This document shows positions 60,508-64,000 of a DNA stretch of 64,000 bases, piece by piece; the first letter of the stretch is position 1; each line of letters starts with the position of its first letter. Source of the stretch: Paramecium tetraurelia (taxonomy: Eukaryota; Ciliophora; Oligohymenophorea; Peniculida; Parameciidae); contig NW_001799040.1 of assembly GCF_000165425.1 (NCBI RefSeq), positions 36,486-100,485 on the forward strand, written 5' to 3'. The notes beneath the pieces are model-generated. The model did no database searches. It saw only the letters and a list, made by a program, of their open reading frames with translations, and had not been told where the DNA came from. A program made the translations under genes and the position numbers.

Positions 60508-62248
60508 TCAAACATCATCATCACCATATTTTTTAATTAATTCTTTTAAAAATGGATTATTTTGCTATAAATGATATGAGAATATTACATCTGTTTTTGA
60601 TTCTTTTTCAAGTTTTGGATTGTTGACATCTGAGTTTCCTAATTCAATAAATTATTCTTTTTTTTTAATGGGGTCTGGACTGCTTTGTCTTACTGGTTTT
60701 GTTGAAGTTGGCAATGCAGCAGCCAAGGAAGTTTTATATGAGGCAGGTATTTTGGCAACATCTTATTTGGAATGTGCAACTGCTTTGTCCATTTATTTTC
60801 TCCTAATTTCTTTTTCTAATCTTTCCTGTCTTTCTTTATTAGTTTCATATTATCCTAGTTCTGGGCTATTAGATCTTTATCTTTCTTTTTCTTTTTGTTT
60901 CTCTTTTTTTTACTTTTCTTTTTCTTTTTCTTTCTCCTTGTCTTTCTTTTTATCCTTCTTCCTTTTGTGTTCCTTTTAAGATTTATGTTTATTTTTCTTT
61001 TTCTTATGACTCTTACGTCTACTTTTACTTCTACTACTGCTACTTTTACTACTACTAGAGGTTGATCTTTTCTTCTTTTTAGATTTAGATCTAGATGGTG
61101 ATTTTTATTAAATCACTTCTTAAGGCAATTAGATTTAACCTTCTTGCATTCCTTCAGTAATCATTTAAGCAATATATAATCTTTATTCATCATTTTTAGG
61201 GATGAATTCAATTTCTCCTAAGCTTACTCGTTCCATTACTTCTTCAAATTAGATATTAAGATATGTGCCATCAACGCTTTCTATTTTACCCACATGCCAT
61301 TCATCATCTTTTTATGAGATTGCTCTCACTGAGACTCCTGGTTATAATAATGCCATGATTCTTTGATTTATGTTTCTCCTTTGTCTCTTCTCTTAAGACA
61401 ACAATATTTTCGCTTATATAATAGTATCAATCTGTTATGGGATACGAGGCAATCGAGTATTATAATAATTCAAGTCTGTAAGTAATCTCTCACAAAAATC
61501 TCCAATCGTAATGTTTTCATCTTTGGAGGGTTTGAATTCTAATATTTTCAATTGAATTACCTTATTCATCCAAAATATATCGCTTCATCCATCCCCATAA
61601 AAAATTAGGATCCAACGAATATCTTAAATATAATAATCCTAAACATCTAACATATGGATTCAACTTCCAATCACATAAAATTTGTAATTATTTGACTATT
61701 TTCAGTATTCAATCTTGTATACCATTTAAATTCATGCTCATCAACTTATGTAAAATACAGAAGAACGATGATGGTACTCCTGGACCAGCCCAAGTGCCAA
61801 CCGATGTAACAATCTTATCTGTCTCAGTGACAATGTCATTAATATCTCTAATCTATAATAATTCTTTGTAATATGGACATGTAAGTATATTTTATCTAAC
61901 TAGTGAATTCATATTGCTGATTGCATTTTCTCCTCGACTTTCATTAAATTGTCACAAATACATCGGTATAATATTATCTCCTCTGTCTCCAACATCATAG
62001 TGATATTTATCCATATTGATTGACTTCTCTTAGTATGTTGGTACTTCTTCCACAACAATTTTCTTACATTATCTAATCATTCAAATTTGTTACTACCTGC
62101 AAGTTTTGGAGTAATTGTATTAATGAATTGGACATCTAATAGTTGGATTTGATTTCTCTAGAAGATTGGTTTGAAATTTGATTTCAGATTCTATCTTCTT
62201 ATAACTTTCATATGCAGTCAACTTTTGATTTTTATCATTTTTACTCAT
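60508..62248 (-). CDS. PRP38: Prp38-family pre-mRNA splicing factor with Tudor-like and RS/charged domains
   Basis: Four introns (24, 24, 27 and 22 nt) leave exactly 548 codons (547 aa). The Prp38 N-terminal domain is evident: ENAISNMNSLVRQNILTCPYY, GTWAGPGVPSSFFCILHKL, VKQLQILCDWKLNPYVRCLG, LLYLRYSLDPNFLWGWMKRY, and the following DFCERLLTDLNYY. After it a small strand-rich module (PGVSVRAISQKDDEWHVGKI, ESVDGTYLNIQFEE) looks like a Tudor domain. An RS stretch (SKKKKRSTSSSSKSSSSRSK) and a long Lys/Glu repeat (about 60.9 kb) come next. The acidic tail has KELIKKYGDDDV. Prp38 acts in tri-snRNP activation of the spliceosome. The start is 11 bp from the stop of the upstream FolD gene on the same strand. 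Confidence 0.9.
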
Positions 62249-62259
62249 ATTAATTTTAA

Positions 62260-63151
62260 TCAATCATTCAAATAAGCATCACTCAATTTCGGATTGATGT
62301 ACACTGGCTACCCTTATTTCTTCTTCCAAATATTGCATAGATTCCTCATCAACATACACACAGTCATTGGTCCCACACCTCCAGGAACAGGAGTAATAAG
62401 CGATGCCTAATTTTTGACTACATCAAAATCAACATCCCCAACAATCTTGCCTTTCTTTTCCCCTTATGAGATTCCAACATCAATTACTATTGCTCCTTAC
62501 TTCACATTTCTAACTAGTTTGGGATGTCCAGCAGCACTTATTACAATATCTGCATTCATAATATGTTAATCTAAATTTAATGTTTCCCTATGACAAACTG
62601 TGACTGTGGCATTCCTTTTTTGTAACAACAATGACAATGGCATTCCGACTAAGAAGCTTCTACCTATCATGGTTACTCTCTTGCCAATCACATTAACATC
62701 ATAATAATCTAAAATCTATAATACAGCTGCTGGAGTGCATGGTAACATCTCACATAATTCTCCATAAACTAAAATCCTTTGTAAATTATGCATATGTAAA
62801 CAATCCACATCTTTTTCATAGGGAATCGAATGTATGATATCCAATTTATTCAGATGTGGTGGTAATGGCAACTATTAATATTTTTATTTATTAAAATACT
62901 TACACTAATATACCATCATGATTCATTTATTAGATATGCTTAATCAATTGCTCCTGTTCAACATTCTCTGAAAAATTAAATACTTCTGCATCAACATTGA
63001 TTTCCTGACAAGCTTTAAGTTTCCTATTCACATAAGATTTAGAGGCTGGTGAATCTCCAACTAAACAGATTCCTAATTTTGGCTTTATTTTAGATGTTAC
63101 ACGAAGAGTCTATAAAATTGAATTCGCTAATTGATTACCATTAAAAATCAT
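62260..63151 (-). CDS. folD: Methylenetetrahydrofolate dehydrogenase/cyclohydrolase (FolD/MTHFD)
   Basis: One 28-nt intron leaves exactly 288 codons (287 aa), the normal bifunctional FolD length. Motifs are GDSPASKSYVNRKLKAC (Tyr and Lys of the cyclohydrolase site), DGILVQLPLPPHL, MLPCTPAAVLQIL (usually PCTPxG; Ala here), TMIGRSFLVGMPLSLLL (NADP-binding GRSxxVGxP), ATVTVCHRET, ADIVISAAGHP, GAIVIDVGI and the signature PVPGGVGPMTVCMLM. It oxidises 5,10-methylene-THF and hydrolyses methenyl-THF to 10-formyl-THF. No targeting peptide is seen, so it is probably cytosolic. The intron splits the conserved QLPLP motif (GILVQ|LPLP). It is divergent from the RING gene with 22 bp between starts. Confidence 0.96.
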
Positions 63152-63173
63152 TTTTAATTATTTTACTACCTAA
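63152..63173. promoter_or_regulatory. 22-bp spacer between divergent start codons
   Basis: The spacer is mostly A/T, between ATG 63151 (folD, minus) and ATG 63174 (RING gene, plus). It presumably forms a shared bidirectional promoter with elements inside the genes. Confidence 0.45.
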
Positions 63174-63686
63174 ATGGAGAAGAGTAGAAAGGTTTCATTT
63201 TTTTAGAAGTATTTTTGTTGCGGAACCCAATCAGATATCTAAGAACCAAAAACAGCAACAAACACATATATTAAAACAACAACAATATCTGAATATTTGA
63301 ATTCGAATGAGAAGGATCCTTCGTTGTATTCCCTATACTTTGTGGATGGTTGTTATCAAGACAAGGTGAGAAAGATTAAAACGGAACATCCTCTTAAAGA
63401 TTTGTTAATTAGTGAGACCCTTACAGAAATCACACATCTTTCATGTCCAATATGTTTCAGATATTTTAATTGTAAATTTGAATTTTGAGTATTTTAAGAC
63501 ATATTAACGTCATGTTGTTGTATCAATTAGATTTGCCATATATGTGCCTTAGAGTTTTAACGATCAAAGTGTCACTTCTGTTTAAATGAGATTTGCACAT
63601 ACAACGACGCAGATTCAACAACATAAAAAATATATACAGATTCATAGGGAATGCAATTAATAGCCTTGAAATTACAAAAACATTGA
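63174..63686 (+). CDS. SIP5/DA2-like RING finger protein, 161 aa
   Basis: One 27-nt intron leaves exactly 162 codons. The start is MEKSRKVSFFQKYFCCGTQS. The C-terminal half has an atypical RING: LSCPICFRYFNYILTSCCCI, then NQICHICALEFQRSKCHFC. The spacing CPIC...(F/Y)...CC...IC..C...CxFC matches the SIP5/DA2 class, where CC and IC/C replace the usual Cys-His pair. Such proteins act as E3 ligases or kinase-pathway regulators. Substrate unknown. The intron falls inside the RING. N-terminal Cys-Cys (FCCG) might be lipidated, but this is a guess. Confidence 0.8.
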
Positions 63687-63730
63687 TTTTGTTATTTTTA
63701 TCTACTAATTAATTAAATTTAAATTGAATT

Positions 63731-64000
63731 ATGTTATTCGAATACCCTCAACAACCTGCCTTTATTTAAAAATACGAACTCATCAAACACTTTTTTGTCT
63801 AACTTCAATAAGTAAGACAATGTGAATAAGGATCCAATCCATCTTCAAAAGTTGATAGGCAATAAGAATTCGATAAATAAAATTCAAAAGCATAAATAAC
63901 TGAGGAATCCCTTAAGTATGATGATTCAACAACTTCCAGACAAGTACCAAAACAAAGAAGAGCTGTCTATATCACAAAGAAATCAGAATAAAGAAAGTCA
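63731..64000 (+). CDS. Hypothetical protein, N-terminal part only (runs off window)
   Basis: The ATG at 63731 opens a frame without TGA to the right edge. It reads MLFEYPQQPAFIQKYELIKH, FFVQLQQVRQCEQGSN, EESLKYDDSTTSRQ, RRAVYITKKSEQRKS. It is Gln/Lys/Ser-rich and probably disordered after residue 35. No domain is recognisable in this fragment. Confidence 0.6.

Noticed and set aside
60620-60979. 119-codon plus-strand ORF rich in Phe/Ser/Leu
   Set aside because: It is the exact antisense of the Lys/Glu repeat of the Prp38 gene (AAA/GAA codons read as TTT/TTC).
1-64000. TGA as a sense codon (Trp/Cys), as in some other ciliates
   Set aside because: Conserved genes end precisely at TGA and Trp is TGG throughout. 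The few internal TGAs are isolated and lie in genes with other defects or within micro-introns.
1-64000. Tetrahymena origin
   Set aside because: It shares the code, but Tetrahymena introns are much longer. Here all introns recognised are 18-34 nt, and a Paramecium-type trichocyst matrix protein is present.
1-64000. Transposons, retroelement or viral remnants, CRISPR, tRNA/rRNA genes
   Set aside because: No transposase, reverse transcriptase, capsid-like frame, regular spaced repeat or cloverleaf was seen on reading both strands. Macronuclear DNA is expected to be purged of such elements.

Overview
The window is protein-coding DNA from the macronuclear genome of a ciliate, almost certainly Paramecium (tetraurelia group). 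TAA and TAG are read as glutamine throughout and TGA is the only stop. Introns are tiny (18-31 nt, mostly 20-28, GTA...TAG). The DNA is very AT-rich, genes lie tens of bases apart on both strands, and a trichocyst matrix protein gene is present. A standard-code ORF scan therefore shows only fragments. I re-read every region with TAA/TAG=Gln and spliced the micro-introns by eye. For most models, the span minus the introns is an exact multiple of three, which is an internal check.

Layout. 1-17.2 kb (minus): two giant tandem paralogues encoding secreted/membrane proteins. Each has a signal peptide, LamG/ConA-like N-terminus, Cys-rich repeats, a long beta-helix region and a C-terminal multi-pass membrane domain; the first runs off the left edge. 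17.5-24.5 kb: a degenerate gene, a small unknown gene, an EB1 protein, a TALE homeodomain protein, a poorly resolved minus-strand gene and a coiled-coil gene. 24.2-33.6 kb (plus): two unknown genes, two class-3 lipases in tandem, a helical protein, a hybrid histidine kinase, a HAD/FCP1-like protein and a vacuolar sorting receptor-like protein. 34.5-43.3 kb: a UBTD-type ubiquitin-like protein, a large coiled-coil protein, an RS-rich protein, an unknown protein and a membrane protein. 43.4-51.5 kb: an active Ser/Thr kinase, a pseudokinase, an F-box protein and several unknown genes. 51.5-64 kb: a small secreted protein, a trichocyst matrix protein, a ubiquitin-specific protease, a decayed cyclic-nucleotide-type kinase, a small unknown gene, a Fes1/HspBP1 exchange factor, a Prp38-type splicing factor, FolD, a SIP5/DA2-like RING protein and a partial gene.

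The neighbours form no pathway operon, as expected for a ciliate. Points of interest are the extreme compaction (three head-to-head pairs with only 11-22 bp between start codons, three ATGA stop/start overlaps), two kinase-like genes and one HAD-like gene without catalytic residues, and isolated single-base frame breaks in otherwise conserved genes. I saw no rRNA, tRNA, CRISPR array, transposon or viral element.
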